Source: Acidiphilium sp. PA
GTDB lineage: Bacteria > Pseudomonadota > Alphaproteobacteria > Acetobacterales > Acetobacteraceae
DNA: 64,000 nucleotides
Reading direction: 5' to 3'
NCBI RefSeq assembly: GCF_026191915.1
Contig: NZ_JAIMBY010000001.1
Span: 620,001 to 684,000 of the forward strand
Shown here: positions 27,238 to 36,285 of the stretch, piece by piece
How positions within the stretch are numbered: the stretch's first letter is position 1
Layout of the letters: each line of letters starts with the position of its first letter
Program-made: the position numbers and the translations under genes
The notes under the pieces: model-generated
What the model was told of the DNA's origin: nothing
What the model saw: the letters and a program-made list of their open reading frames with translations, nothing else
Databases searched by the model: none

Positions 27238-29052
27238 ATGAATATGGTTCTTCTGACCGGCGCCGGGATCGTCGTTGTTGGCCTTGGTTTCAAGATCATG
27301 CAAGCGTGGGTCCGCCATCAGTTGACGCCTGTGTGCGAACATATTGCTGCCGTGGTCGAGCGGGCAGCGGAGCATGAGCGCATGGTACTGGCGCAGAATG
27401 CCCTCGGTCAGAACATCGACATGCTGCGCACGTTAACACAGGCTTATGGTGACGCACGGCTGGAGGGCGAGGATCTGTGGTTCGGTGAGCATCGCATCAA
27501 CGGGGATTTCGAACTCGTTGATCAGGTAAAATCGAAATTTGGGGGTGCAGCCACCATTTTTGCGCGGGATCGGCGGGTGTCCACCAATATCCTGAGCGCA
27601 ACCGGCGCGCGGGCGACCGGCACCTGCCTGGCGGCGGGTCCGGTGCGCGATCGTGTACTCGGACAGGGGCTCAGCTATCGCGGCGTGACCGAAATCCTCG
27701 GCGAGCCTTACGTGACGGTATACGAGCCGATCCTGCGCGACGATCAGGTCATCGGCATCTTGTTCGTCGGCGTCCCGGCCGCATCAATCGTTGGATCGCG
27801 TACCAAGACCGCCTCAACCACGCCATGCTTCAAGGCGATTGCCGCCAACATCGACAATCTGGAGGCAATCGAGTCGGGACAACTGGCGGCTGCGGAACTC
27901 GCATTTGCGAAGCGTCAGGAAGCCGATGACGTCAACCGGCGATTTACAGCCGAACGGCAATCGATCGCCCGAAGTCAGGCGCTGGCAATCACGGCGGTCG
28001 CAGCCGGTCTGGAGCAACTGGAAGCTGGCAACCTGACCTATCGGATCGATGGCGTTCTACCCGGCAGCTATGAAAAGCTCGGACGCGATTTCAACAGCGC
28101 CATCGCAAAATTGCAGACGACCATGACAGCGATCGCCGCGAGCAGCGCCGGCGTGCGGGCCGGGGCGAGCGAAATCACCCATGCGTCGGACGATCTCGCC
28201 CGGCGCACGGAGCAACAGGCGGCGACGCTCGAAGAAACGGCCGCAGCGATGGACCAGATCACCGCAACGGTCCAGACCACGGCACGCCGCAGCAGCGATG
28301 CGCGGGACCTGGTATCGGCGGCAGGACAGGACGCAAAGCATTCGAGTGATGTCGTACTCGAAACGGTGAACGCGATGAGTGCCATCGAGGGATCGTCCCG
28401 CCAGATCGACAAGATTGTCGGTCTGATCGATGAAATCGCCTTTCAGACGAATCTGCTGGCCCTGAACGCCGGGATCGAGGCCGCTCGCGCGGGCGATGCC
28501 GGGCGGGGATTCGCCGTCGTCGCCACCGAGGTGCGCGCGCTGGCGCAGCGCTCGGCCGACGCGGCGAAAGAGATCCAAGGATTGATCACCGCATCGGGGC
28601 AACAGGTTGCGGTTGGCGTCCGCCTGGTCGGCGAGACCGGGCAGGCGCTGACCCGTATCGCCGAACAGGTTACAAGCCTCAATGCGCTGATCACCGACAT
28701 CGCCGCCTCGGCCAGCGAGCAGTCCACCGGGCTGCATGAGGTCAACACGGCGGTCAACCAGATGGATCAGGTCACGCAGCAGAACGCCGCCATGGTCGAA
28801 CAGGCGACCGCCGCAAGCCATGGTCTCGCTAACGAAGCGGATGAACTCGCGCGCTTGGTCGAGGCATTCGTCATCGGTGACGACCTGCGCCAACCGGTCA
28901 ATGAGCCCCTGGTCGAACGGCGGAATTTGGCTACGCGTCCTTTCGCGGCTACGCCTGTCAGGCAGCGCACGAAACCGCCGCCGGTGTTAGCGACGGGCAA
29001 GCCGAAACTGGTCGCCGTCAGTTCAAGCGACCCGGCGTGGCAAGAATTCTGA
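27238..29052 (+). CDS. Methyl-accepting chemotaxis protein with single-Cache sensor domain
   Basis: About 604 residues. One N-terminal membrane helix ([17 protein letters not shown]), then a Cache-type ligand domain (about 55-185) with [40 protein letters not shown] and [18 protein letters not shown], the Cache_3/Cache_2 fusion pattern. Then a coiled region and signalling hairpin with [20 protein letters not shown]. The C-terminus AWQEF is a WxxF adaptation tether. Only one clear membrane helix is visible, so the sensor may be cytoplasmic unless a second, weaker helix exists. ATG 27238 follows AGGGGC and directly precedes the helix. Confidence 0.88.
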   Translation: MNMVLLTGAGIVVVGLGFKIMQAWVRHQLTPVCEHIAAVVERAAEHERMVLAQNALGQNIDMLRTLTQAYGDARLEGEDLWFGEHRINGDFELVDQVKSKFGGAATIFARDRRVSTNILSATGARATGTCLAAGPVRDRVLGQGLSYRGVTEILGEPYVTVYEPILRDDQVIGILFVGVPAASIVGSRTKTASTTPCFKAIAANIDNLEAIESGQLAAAELAFAKRQEADDVNRRFTAERQSIARSQALAITAVAAGLEQLEAGNLTYRIDGVLPGSYEKLGRDFNSAIAKLQTTMTAIAASSAGVRAGASEITHASDDLARRTEQQAATLEETAAAMDQITATVQTTARRSSDARDLVSAAGQDAKHSSDVVLETVNAMSAIEGSSRQIDKIVGLIDEIAFQTNLLALNAGIEAARAGDAGRGFAVVATEVRALAQRSADAAKEIQGLITASGQQVAVGVRLVGETGQALTRIAEQVTSLNALITDIAASASEQSTGLHEVNTAVNQMDQVTQQNAAMVEQATAASHGLANEADELARLVEAFVIGDDLRQPVNEPLVERRNLATRPFAATPVRQRTKPPPVLATGKPKLVAVSSSDPAWQEF

Positions 29053-29081
29053 CAGAACCCACCCATGGCAGCTTATTGGCA

Positions 29082-32000
29082 ATGAGGTCAGGTCTGGTTG
29101 GTCCTCGCCTCGCTCGATCGCTTCTGTTGTGGTTTGCGCCAGGAGTGGTTTTGCTGGGCATCCTGAGTTTCGAGACGATCGAATTGATGTCTGCGCAACA
29201 GACGATCGTCCATCGCGCCCGGACTGATGCGACCGAATATGCGGGCAGTATCGCGCGCCATTTGTTCGCACAATTCGCAGAGCTTGAATTCATCGGCGTC
29301 AGCCTGCTCGCACCCCGTCCAGATGGAACGATGCGGCCAACCGGCCGGTCGGTTGTCGCTCTGCGCCGCTTCATGGCGCTCCACCGGAGCCTGTACGCTT
29401 TCAATATCCAGTCGGCCGACGGCAACACGATCGTGTGGTCGACCCAGAAACAGGCCGCAAGGCCAATCACCCGCGCCGCCGGGTTCACCCCCCTGCCCGG
29501 TCATCCGGATTACCTGCTCGGTCGATCGCGCTACGCGGCCCGAGTTGGTACCTATGCGATCACAATGCGCTTTCGCGCCGTCGCGGCAACCGGCGTCACG
29601 CGGTACTTCGTCGGCACGCCCTACCGACTCGAACAACTATTGGCTTATCCAAACGTTTTCTCATCCCCTTGGGTTCTAACCACGGTGGACGTGCGCAACC
29701 GGCGCCCAATCGGGCAATGGCGAGGCGGACTGATGTTTTTCCCGCCCAATCGACCGGGCGTTGGGAATCCGCTGAAGCCAACCGGTACTAACAAAAGTGA
29801 GGTCAACGTACCGGGACTGCCGTTGAAAGTGCTGATCTCCTGGCCCATCACCTGCGCACCCCGGCTCTGGGCCACGGATGGCTGGGTGCGCTGGATCATG
29901 GAACTGCTCGTTCTGGTCGGTATCGTCGTTCTGACCCGCCAGATTGAACAGAGCCAGCGCGCTCGCGAGGATACCGTTTTCGCCATCGAGCACGCGCGCC
30001 GCCTTGATCGCCTGACCGGCACATTGTCACGCGTTGGCTTCGACGAGCAGATTATCGGCCTTGCTGACCGGCTCGCACCGGGGGCGCAGTTGGCCGCATT
30101 CGTGATCGACATCTGCAATTTTACCGCCCTGAACAAGCGACTCGGCGCCACCGCCGGCGACCGCATATTGATCGAACTTGCGGCGCGCCTGAGCGCACTT
30201 CCCGGTGCGCTCCTTGTCGCGCGGGTCGGCGGCGATTCTTTCGCATTTGCGCGGATCGATCCCCGTCGCACCGCCGTTCATGGTCATATCGAAACGGCGC
30301 TCAGCGTGGCGGAGGAGCGATTCCGCCCGCTCGAAGGGATCGCGGAGCGTCTGACCTTGTCACTCGGCTGTGCCATCCATGGCGACGACACCGAGATTGC
30401 GAACGCCCTTCTCGCAGTCGCCGAAGCCTCGTTGTTCGGACAGGTGCAACGCCAGTCAGCAATCAGACGGCAGACTCTCGATCCATATGGCGATCAAGCC
30501 GGGCTGTTGCTGGGTTGGGCGCATCGGTTTCTGGCTGGCCGTTTCGATGAACTTGCCGCCGGCCTCCTCGACCACGTACGGGCGGACCAGCGCAATAAAG
30601 CCGTAACCGCGGCGATGACGCCGCAGGTGATAGCAAGGTTTGCCACGCTGCTGCCGAGCTATATCGAAATGCTGCTCGATCCCGGGCTGACGCGTGCGCA
30701 GCACGCGGAACGCGCTCGTCAGCTTGGCCGGTTGCATGCCGCCCTCGGCGTTGGCGCGAACGGGATAACCGCGACGATGAGTTGGCTCTATCAGACGATC
30801 ACGGTCATGAGTCAGCAGGTTCCAGGTCGCTTCAGCCAGCGTCAGATCTACCTCGACATTGTTCTGCGGCGGATCGAGTTCGATCTTGAATTGCAACAAG
30901 AGGCCGCGGAGTCGCTGCGTCAGGACATCCACGGCAGAATGCGCGAGCTCGCTCATAGCCTCCGCCCTCTGCGTCGGCGGATCGATATCCTCGATGCAGT
31001 CGTCGCTGCCTTCGATGGCTGGCCGTTCATCGCCTTCGCCGCGGTATATGGGCAGGACCCCGACGGCGCCTTTATCGTTGAAGCGGAAAGCGATGCTCAT
31101 CGCGCCTGGTTTGACCAGCATCCCGACCAGAAACTTCATGGCAGGCGCCTGACTCCGGCCAGCCTGCATCCCATGGCCGAGGCTTGGGCGTCCGGTGAAC
31201 CCGTCGATATCCCGTTGATCGACGGGCAGACAGATCAGGGCCCGGCATGGGCCGTAACCCTCGGCAATGCCGGGATTCGCAGCATCGCCGCGCTGCCGGT
31301 GCTCGACGCCACAGGACGCATCCTGGGCATGATCAAACTTTATGGTCGCCTGCCCAACCTGTTCCGCACCAGGCATATGCGCGAGACTGCCGAAGCCCTG
31401 AGCCTGTTGATCAGCCGCGCGATCGAACGTACGCACAGTGCTGACACTGTGATGATCTCCGCGGACGATCGAAAAAACTGGCGCGAGCAATTGTTCAATG
31501 GCGGTTTGCGGATGTTCCTCCAGCCAATCGTCGATCTTGCAAGCGGCACGTGTACCAAGTTTGAAGCCCTTGCGCGCATCGAACTCGCCAATGGCCAGAT
31601 CATCAGTCCAGGGCAGTTCCTGCCCGCGCTCAGCGAACAGGAACTCGATCATCTGTTCGTCGAGAGCCTCAACCACGCCCTCGACGCCATTCTTGAGTTT
31701 CAGAGCAAAGGCTTTCCTCTCGATATCTCAGTCAATCTGCCTCCGTCGACCTTGCGCAAACCCGCCTGCGTCGATTGGATACGAACGGCGCTGTCCGCAC
31801 ATCGGATCGACGGCGCACGCCTGACCTTGGAATTGCTGGAGGATCAGGGCTTCGCCGGCGACGATGAACTTTGTGCGCAGGACGCGGCGCGATTGCTCGA
31901 ACTGGGCGTGCACCTCGCGCTCGATGACCTCGGTGCCGGCTATGGCAGCCTCACGCGCCTGCGCGCCCTGCCGTTCGACATTCTCAAGATCGATCAGAGC

Positions 32001-32339
32001 CTCGTCCGGGGCATTTCAGCGGGTGACCGCCGCAGCGTGCCGCTGGTCGAGGGGCTGGTGCAAATGGGCCGTAAGCTCGGCATCAAGGTTGCGATCGAAG
32101 GTCTTGAAACGCGGGAATTGATCGACTTCGCCCGCAGTATGGGCGCTGAGCTGGGTCAGGGGTATGGCATCGCGCCGCCCATGGCGCAAAGCGCGGTCCT
32201 GCCGTGGCTGGTCCGCTTCGCCGCGCGATCGGCACGAGGCGGGGTGCAGGTACGCGCTGGCGCGCATGCGCCCCAAACGGCGCAGCATGACGACGCTGAT
32301 GACGAGGCCCCCACACTCGTTGGCCTGCATGGCGCGTGA
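29082..32339 (+). CDS. c-di-GMP phosphodiesterase: periplasmic sensor, degenerate GGDEF, globin-like, GAF, EAL
   Basis: About 1085 residues. Membrane helices at about 11-29 and 270-288 flank a periplasmic sensor region. A GGDEF domain follows (about 300-455) whose signature is GGDSF and which lacks an RxxD inhibitory site, so cyclase activity is unlikely. Residues about 480-600 resemble a sensor globin, with candidate proximal His552 in GRLHAALGVGANGI. A GAF-like domain (about 640-785) precedes an EAL domain with all key residues: EAL at 828-830, N in NLPPSTL, LELLE, DDLGAGYGS, K in LKID, EGLE and GQGYG. It probably degrades c-di-GMP. A GTG at 29037 overlapping the receptor stop is an alternative start. 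Confidence 0.85.
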   Translation: MRSGLVGPRLARSLLLWFAPGVVLLGILSFETIELMSAQQTIVHRARTDATEYAGSIARHLFAQFAELEFIGVSLLAPRPDGTMRPTGRSVVALRRFMALHRSLYAFNIQSADGNTIVWSTQKQAARPITRAAGFTPLPGHPDYLLGRSRYAARVGTYAITMRFRAVAATGVTRYFVGTPYRLEQLLAYPNVFSSPWVLTTVDVRNRRPIGQWRGGLMFFPPNRPGVGNPLKPTGTNKSEVNVPGLPLKVLISWPITCAPRLWATDGWVRWIMELLVLVGIVVLTRQIEQSQRAREDTVFAIEHARRLDRLTGTLSRVGFDEQIIGLADRLAPGAQLAAFVIDICNFTALNKRLGATAGDRILIELAARLSALPGALLVARVGGDSFAFARIDPRRTAVHGHIETALSVAEERFRPLEGIAERLTLSLGCAIHGDDTEIANALLAVAEASLFGQVQRQSAIRRQTLDPYGDQAGLLLGWAHRFLAGRFDELAAGLLDHVRADQRNKAVTAAMTPQVIARFATLLPSYIEMLLDPGLTRAQHAERARQLGRLHAALGVGANGITATMSWLYQTITVMSQQVPGRFSQRQIYLDIVLRRIEFDLELQQEAAESLRQDIHGRMRELAHSLRPLRRRIDILDAVVAAFDGWPFIAFAAVYGQDPDGAFIVEAESDAHRAWFDQHPDQKLHGRRLTPASLHPMAEAWASGEPVDIPLIDGQTDQGPAWAVTLGNAGIRSIAALPVLDATGRILGMIKLYGRLPNLFRTRHMRETAEALSLLISRAIERTHSADTVMISADDRKNWREQLFNGGLRMFLQPIVDLASGTCTKFEALARIELANGQIISPGQFLPALSEQELDHLFVESLNHALDAILEFQSKGFPLDISVNLPPSTLRKPACVDWIRTALSAHRIDGARLTLELLEDQGFAGDDELCAQDAARLLELGVHLALDDLGAGYGSLTRLRALPFDILKIDQSLVRGISAGDRRSVPLVEGLVQMGRKLGIKVAIEGLETRELIDFARSMGAELGQGYGIAPPMAQSAVLPWLVRFAARSARGGVQVRAGAHAPQTAQHDDADDEAPTLVGLHGA

Positions 32340-32346
32340 AACACGT

Positions 32347-32838
32347 TCAAATCGGCGGCGGGCTCGATTTCATCCGCTCCATCGCAAACCGCGACGATAC
32401 GTTGCGCAGCGGAATCGCCGCGATCAGGCGGCGGTAGAAGGCGTCATAGGCGGGAATATCCGCCACCATGATGTGCAGCAGGTAATCGACATCGCCGCTC
32501 ATCCGCCAGGCGCCGACGATTTCCGGCATGGTGGCGACGAGTTCGGCAAAGCGCGCGATCCAGGCTTCCGAATGGTCTGCCGTTTCGATCGAGGCGAACA
32601 CGGAAACCGGGTATCCCAGCCGTTCGGGTGACAGCATCGCGACCCGGCCGGTAATCACCCCGGCCTCTTCCATCCGCTTGATGCGCTTCCAACACGGTGT
32701 CGCAGACAGGCCGACCTGGCTCGCGATCGTGGCAAGTTGCATGGTGCAATCGCGCGCGATCAACCGCAAAATGGCACGATCGATCTTGTCGAGCATCGGA
32801 GCGGCGCTGGGCGGCGGCAATTCAGAAAGCTCCGGCAT
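32347..32838 (-). CDS. Lrp/AsnC family transcriptional regulator
   Basis: 163 residues: N-terminal helix-turn-helix (LDKIDRAILRLIARDCTMQLATIASQVGLSATPCWKRIKRME) and a C-terminal RAM ligand domain (MPEIVGAWRMSGDVDYLLHIMVADIPAYDAFYRRLI). It is divergent from the sulfate-assimilation genes, which it may control, sensing an amino acid such as cysteine; this is inferred from position. ATG 32838 has GGGAG upstream; the open frame further out is antisense to the next gene. Confidence 0.9.
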   Translation of the reverse strand: MPELSELPPPSAAPMLDKIDRAILRLIARDCTMQLATIASQVGLSATPCWKRIKRMEEAGVITGRVAMLSPERLGYPVSVFASIETADHSEAWIARFAELVATMPEIVGAWRMSGDVDYLLHIMVADIPAYDAFYRRLIAAIPLRNVSSRFAMERMKSSPPPI

Positions 32839-32982
32839 GGCGTGGAATCTCCCGCATGGATGACCGGTTTCTCTTTGCGATCGCCAGGATAGAAAATCAA
32901 TCTTATTTCCCCGAATTTGAGCGCTAGGCGGAGAATGCGGTTTTACGACACGTGCAGGACCGCTATATCCAGCCCAGGAGAT

Positions 32983-33585
32983 ATGATGATTCCGATTGCG
33001 CTCGATCCTCGTTTTGCGCGTCTTGCGGTCGCCGGCAACGGTGCCTTGGCGCTGCGCCGGTTTCGCGCCCTGCGCGCCGCAGGTGCTGCCAACGCGCTGT
33101 TGTTTTCCGACGCCCCCGATGATGAAGCGGTGGCCGAAGCTGGCGACAAGCTCCGTCGCGCGGTGCCCGGCCCCGATGATCTCGCCGCGCTGCACGTTCT
33201 GTGGATCGTCGATCTGCCGCGCGACCGCGCCGAACCGCTCGCCGCCACCGCCCGGGCGCTGCGGCTGCTCGTCAATGTCGAAGACGTGCCGCCCTTGTGC
33301 GATTTTCACTCAGTCGCCGAAGTGCGGCGCGGCGATCTGCTGCTCACCATTTCCACCAACGGCCGCGCCCCCGGCCTCGCCGGCATGATCCGGCGCAATC
33401 TGGAACTGCGCTACGGCGCGGAATGGGCCGATCGCGTCGCGGAAATCGGCTCCCTGCGCGCCGCCTGGCAGCGTGAAGGCGTCTCGATGCCGGAAGCCGC
33501 GAAACGCATCGCGGCGATTGCCGCGGACCGGAAATGGCTGTGCGACCGGGTGTGCGATTTCGCTGCCCCGCAACCTCAAGGCTGA
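32983..33585 (+). CDS. Siroheme synthase N-terminal domain (precorrin-2 dehydrogenase/ferrochelatase)
   Basis: 200 residues. CysG N-terminal type: NAD-binding start FARLAVAGNGALALRRFRALRAAGA, VNVEDVPPLCDFHSVAEVRRGDLLLTISTNGRAPGLA (the 'NvvDdp.lC.Fi.pA...rg.l.iaIStgG.sP.lA' block), and a helical tail. It makes siroheme from precorrin-2, the cofactor of the sulfite reductase encoded downstream. It lacks the methyltransferase half of CysG. AGGAG sits 3-6 bases before tandem ATGs (32983, 32986). Four bases from cysJ. Confidence 0.9.
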   Translation: MMIPIALDPRFARLAVAGNGALALRRFRALRAAGAANALLFSDAPDDEAVAEAGDKLRRAVPGPDDLAALHVLWIVDLPRDRAEPLAATARALRLLVNVEDVPPLCDFHSVAEVRRGDLLLTISTNGRAPGLAGMIRRNLELRYGAEWADRVAEIGSLRAAWQREGVSMPEAAKRIAAIAADRKWLCDRVCDFAAPQPQG

Positions 33586-33589
33586 TATC

Positions 33590-35338
33590 ATGACAAGAAC
33601 CGCCAAACTGCCCCGCACCGCGCCCTTCGCGCCCGAGGAAATCATCGCGCTCGATCAGGTGATCGGCCGCGCCTCCGCGGTGCAGCGCGCCTGGCTGACC
33701 GGATTTCTGGCGGGCATCGATGCCGCGGGCAGCGAAGCGGCACCCGTCGCTGCGGCACCCGCGGTCAAAACCAAACTCACCATCCTGTACGGCACCGAAT
33801 CGGGCAACGCCGAAGCCCTCGCCGGTGCCGCCAAGCGCGATGCCCAGAAGCGCGGCTTCGCCCCCCGCCTGCTCGACATGGCGGATGCCGACCTCGCCAC
33901 GCTGAAAGACACCGTCAACCTGCTGGTCATCGCTTCCACCTGGGGCGAAGGCGAGCCGCCGCAACGCGCCGCCCCGTTCATGCGCGCGCTGATGGCCGAC
34001 GGCGCACCGACGCTCGATGGCGTGAATTTCGCGGTGCTCGCGCTCGGCGATTCCTCCTACGCGCAGTTCTGCGAAACCGGCAAACAGATCGACGCCCGGT
34101 TCGAAGCGCTCGGCGGCGTCCGCATCGCCGAACGGCTCGATTGCGACCTCGATTACGAAACCCCGGCCGCCGGGTTCATCGCGTCCCTGCTCGAAAAACT
34201 GACCCCCGCGGCCGACGCCGGCTCGGTCATCCATGTCGATTTCCACCGCGCCGAAGCCGAACCGGTCGGCAAGAACGCGCCCTTTGCCGCCGAAATCGCC
34301 GCCCTGCATCCCATCACCTCGTCACGTTCCTCCTCGGAAACGCTGCACCTCGAACTCGATCTGACCGGCTCGGGGATCGTCTACCAGCCCGGCGATACGC
34401 TGGGAATCGCGCCGGAAAACGATCCCGCCCTGGTCGGTGCGGTCCTGCGCGCCACCGGCCTGTTCGATGACAGCGCCGCCCATAGCGCGCTCACCCGCGA
34501 ACGCGACATCACGACCCTCAGCGGCAAATTGATCCAGGATTACGCCGCCCTCACCGGCGATGCGCGCCTCACCGCCCTCGCCGCCGATGCCGAGGCGCGC
34601 GGCCGCTTCATCGCCGGGCGCCAGCCGATCGACCTGTTCGAAGCCTATCCCCACACCCTGACGACCGCCCAACTCACCACCCTGCTGCGCAAATTGCCGC
34701 CGCGCTACTATTCGATCGCATCATCGCAACGCCTGGTCGGTGAAGCCGCGCATCTCGCGATCGCCAAAGTCGCCTACGAAAGCGAAGGCCGCGCCCGGCT
34801 CGGCGTCGCCTCCGGCATGATCGCGGAACGGCGCAAAACCGGCGGCAGCGTCAATGTCCACGTCAAGGCCAATCCGCATTTCCGCCTGCCCGATCGCAGC
34901 GAAACCCCGATCGTGATGATCGGCGCCGGCACCGGCATCGCGCCCTACCGGGCGTTCCTGCAGGAGCGCGAAGCCCTCGGCATCGCCGGCAAATCCTGGC
35001 TCATCTTCGGCCACCGTCACTTTCTGCACGATTTCCTCTACCAGCTCGACATTCAGGAGTGGCTGAAATCCGGCGTGCTCGGCCGGCTCGACCTCGCCTT
35101 CTCGCGCGATCAGCCGGAAAAACGCTACGTCCAGCACGTGCTCTGGAACCAGCGCAACGACCTGCGCGCCCAGCTCGACCAGGGGGCCACGCTCTACCTC
35201 TGCGGCGACGCCAAGGCGATGGCGCGCGATGTCGATGCCACCCTCGTTCGTATTCTCGGCAAGGACGACGCCGACCGCGGCCAGCACGAACTCGATGCGC
35301 TGATCGCCGCCGGCCGTTACAAAAAGGACGTCTACTGA
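33590..35338 (+). CDS. cysJ: Sulfite reductase (NADPH) flavoprotein alpha subunit
   Basis: 582 residues. Flavodoxin domain (ILYGTESGNAEALA, ASTWGEGEPP, ALGDSSYAQFC), connecting/FAD domain (RYYSIASSQ with the RxYS motif, GVASGMIAER) and NADPH domain (PIVMIGAGTGIAPYRAFLQER, IFGHRH, YLCGDAKAMARDV) ending in the typical YKKDVY. It passes electrons from NADPH via FAD and FMN to the CysI hemoprotein. Start ATG 33590 lies just past the siroheme synthase stop, and the stop overlaps the cysH start (TGATG). Confidence 0.95.
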   Translation: MTRTAKLPRTAPFAPEEIIALDQVIGRASAVQRAWLTGFLAGIDAAGSEAAPVAAAPAVKTKLTILYGTESGNAEALAGAAKRDAQKRGFAPRLLDMADADLATLKDTVNLLVIASTWGEGEPPQRAAPFMRALMADGAPTLDGVNFAVLALGDSSYAQFCETGKQIDARFEALGGVRIAERLDCDLDYETPAAGFIASLLEKLTPAADAGSVIHVDFHRAEAEPVGKNAPFAAEIAALHPITSSRSSSETLHLELDLTGSGIVYQPGDTLGIAPENDPALVGAVLRATGLFDDSAAHSALTRERDITTLSGKLIQDYAALTGDARLTALAADAEARGRFIAGRQPIDLFEAYPHTLTTAQLTTLLRKLPPRYYSIASSQRLVGEAAHLAIAKVAYESEGRARLGVASGMIAERRKTGGSVNVHVKANPHFRLPDRSETPIVMIGAGTGIAPYRAFLQEREALGIAGKSWLIFGHRHFLHDFLYQLDIQEWLKSGVLGRLDLAFSRDQPEKRYVQHVLWNQRNDLRAQLDQGATLYLCGDAKAMARDVDATLVRILGKDDADRGQHELDALIAAGRYKKDVY

Positions 35339-36018
35339 TGCTCGAAACCCTCACCAGACACGAAGCCGAAGCGCTCGATCTGCTGCGCACCAGCATCGCG
35401 GCCCACCCCGGCCGCGTCGCCCTGGTATCGTCCTTCGGCACCGAATCCGCCGCCCTGCTCGACCTCGTCGCGCGGATCGACCGCACCCTGCCGGTCATTT
35501 TCCTCGATACCGGCAAACTCTTCCCCGATACCATTGCCTATCGCAACGCTTTGATCACGAGGCTGCGCCTGTCGGACGTGCGGACCATCCGCCCCGACCC
35601 CGCCCACCTCGCCAGCTTCGACCCTAACGGCACCCTGTTCGCCCGCGACCCCGATTTATGCTGCACCCTGCGTAAAACCATGCCGCTGGACGACGCCCTG
35701 CTGCCGTTCGAAGCCTGGATCAGCGGGCGCAAACATACCCAGTCCGACAGCCGCGCCACCCTGCAAGCCACCGAAACCGGCCCCGATGGCCGCATCATCG
35801 TCAACCCGCTGCGCGCCTGGACCCAGACCGATATCGAAACCTACTTCGCCAGCCGCAACCTGCCACACCACCCGCTCCAGGCCGACGGTTTCGCCTCGAT
35901 CGGCTGCCATACCTGCACCCGCCGCATCCAGCCCGGCGAACCCCCCCGCGCCGGACGCTGGAGCGGTACCGGTAAAATCGAATGCGGCATCTTCCTCCCA
36001 CGGCCGGTCGCGGCATGA
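35338..36018 (+). CDS. cysH: Assimilatory (phospho)adenylylsulfate reductase with Fe-S cysteine pairs
   Basis: 226 residues. PAPS-reductase fold: VSSFGTESAALLDLVARID, IFLDTGKLFPDT. It has the two cysteine pairs of the [4Fe-4S] type, LCCTLRK and GCHTCT, plus a C-terminal catalytic Cys in ECGIF (family: ECGLH). Enzymes with both pairs usually reduce APS directly, so this is probably an APS reductase. Translationally coupled to cysJ. The palindromic repeat begins about 10 bases after its stop and separates it from cysI. Confidence 0.92.
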   Translation: MLETLTRHEAEALDLLRTSIAAHPGRVALVSSFGTESAALLDLVARIDRTLPVIFLDTGKLFPDTIAYRNALITRLRLSDVRTIRPDPAHLASFDPNGTLFARDPDLCCTLRKTMPLDDALLPFEAWISGRKHTQSDSRATLQATETGPDGRIIVNPLRAWTQTDIETYFASRNLPHHPLQADGFASIGCHTCTRRIQPGEPPRAGRWSGTGKIECGIFLPRPVAA

Positions 36019-36028
36019 GCCGGCAAGG

Positions 36029-36256
36029 CGGGGCTTCGCCCCGGACCCCGACCAGGGGGCTCTGCCCCCTGGACCCCCGCCAGGAACTTAGTTCCTGGAC
36101 CTCATTAGTTTCAGATGAGAGGGGGCTTGCGACGCCCTTTGAAAGGCAACGGAATTGATGCCCCCTCTCATCTGAAACGAGCGGGGTCTGGGGCCTAAGG
36201 CCCCAGCGGGGTCCAGGGGCGGAGCCCCTGGTGGGGCGTGGGGCGAACCCCCAAGC
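36029..36256. repeat. Large nested palindromic repeat, copy 2
   Basis: Same design as copy 1 at 14495: CGGGGCTTCGCCCCG (36029-36043), CCAGGGGGCTCTGCCCCCTGG-type stem (36052-36072), CCAGGAACTTAGTTCCTGG (36080-36098), long pair GTTTCAGATGAGAGGGGGC / complement (36108-36126 with 36160-36178), CTGGGGCCTAAGGCCCCAG (36188-36206), CCAGGGGCGGAGCCCCTGG (36213-36231), and a final GGGGCGTGGGGCGAACCCC. Several stems differ in sequence from copy 1 yet remain fully paired. It lies between cysH and cysI in the same orientation. Confidence 0.85.
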
Positions 36257-36285
36257 CTTCGGCACATATCGCGAAAGGACGCACG

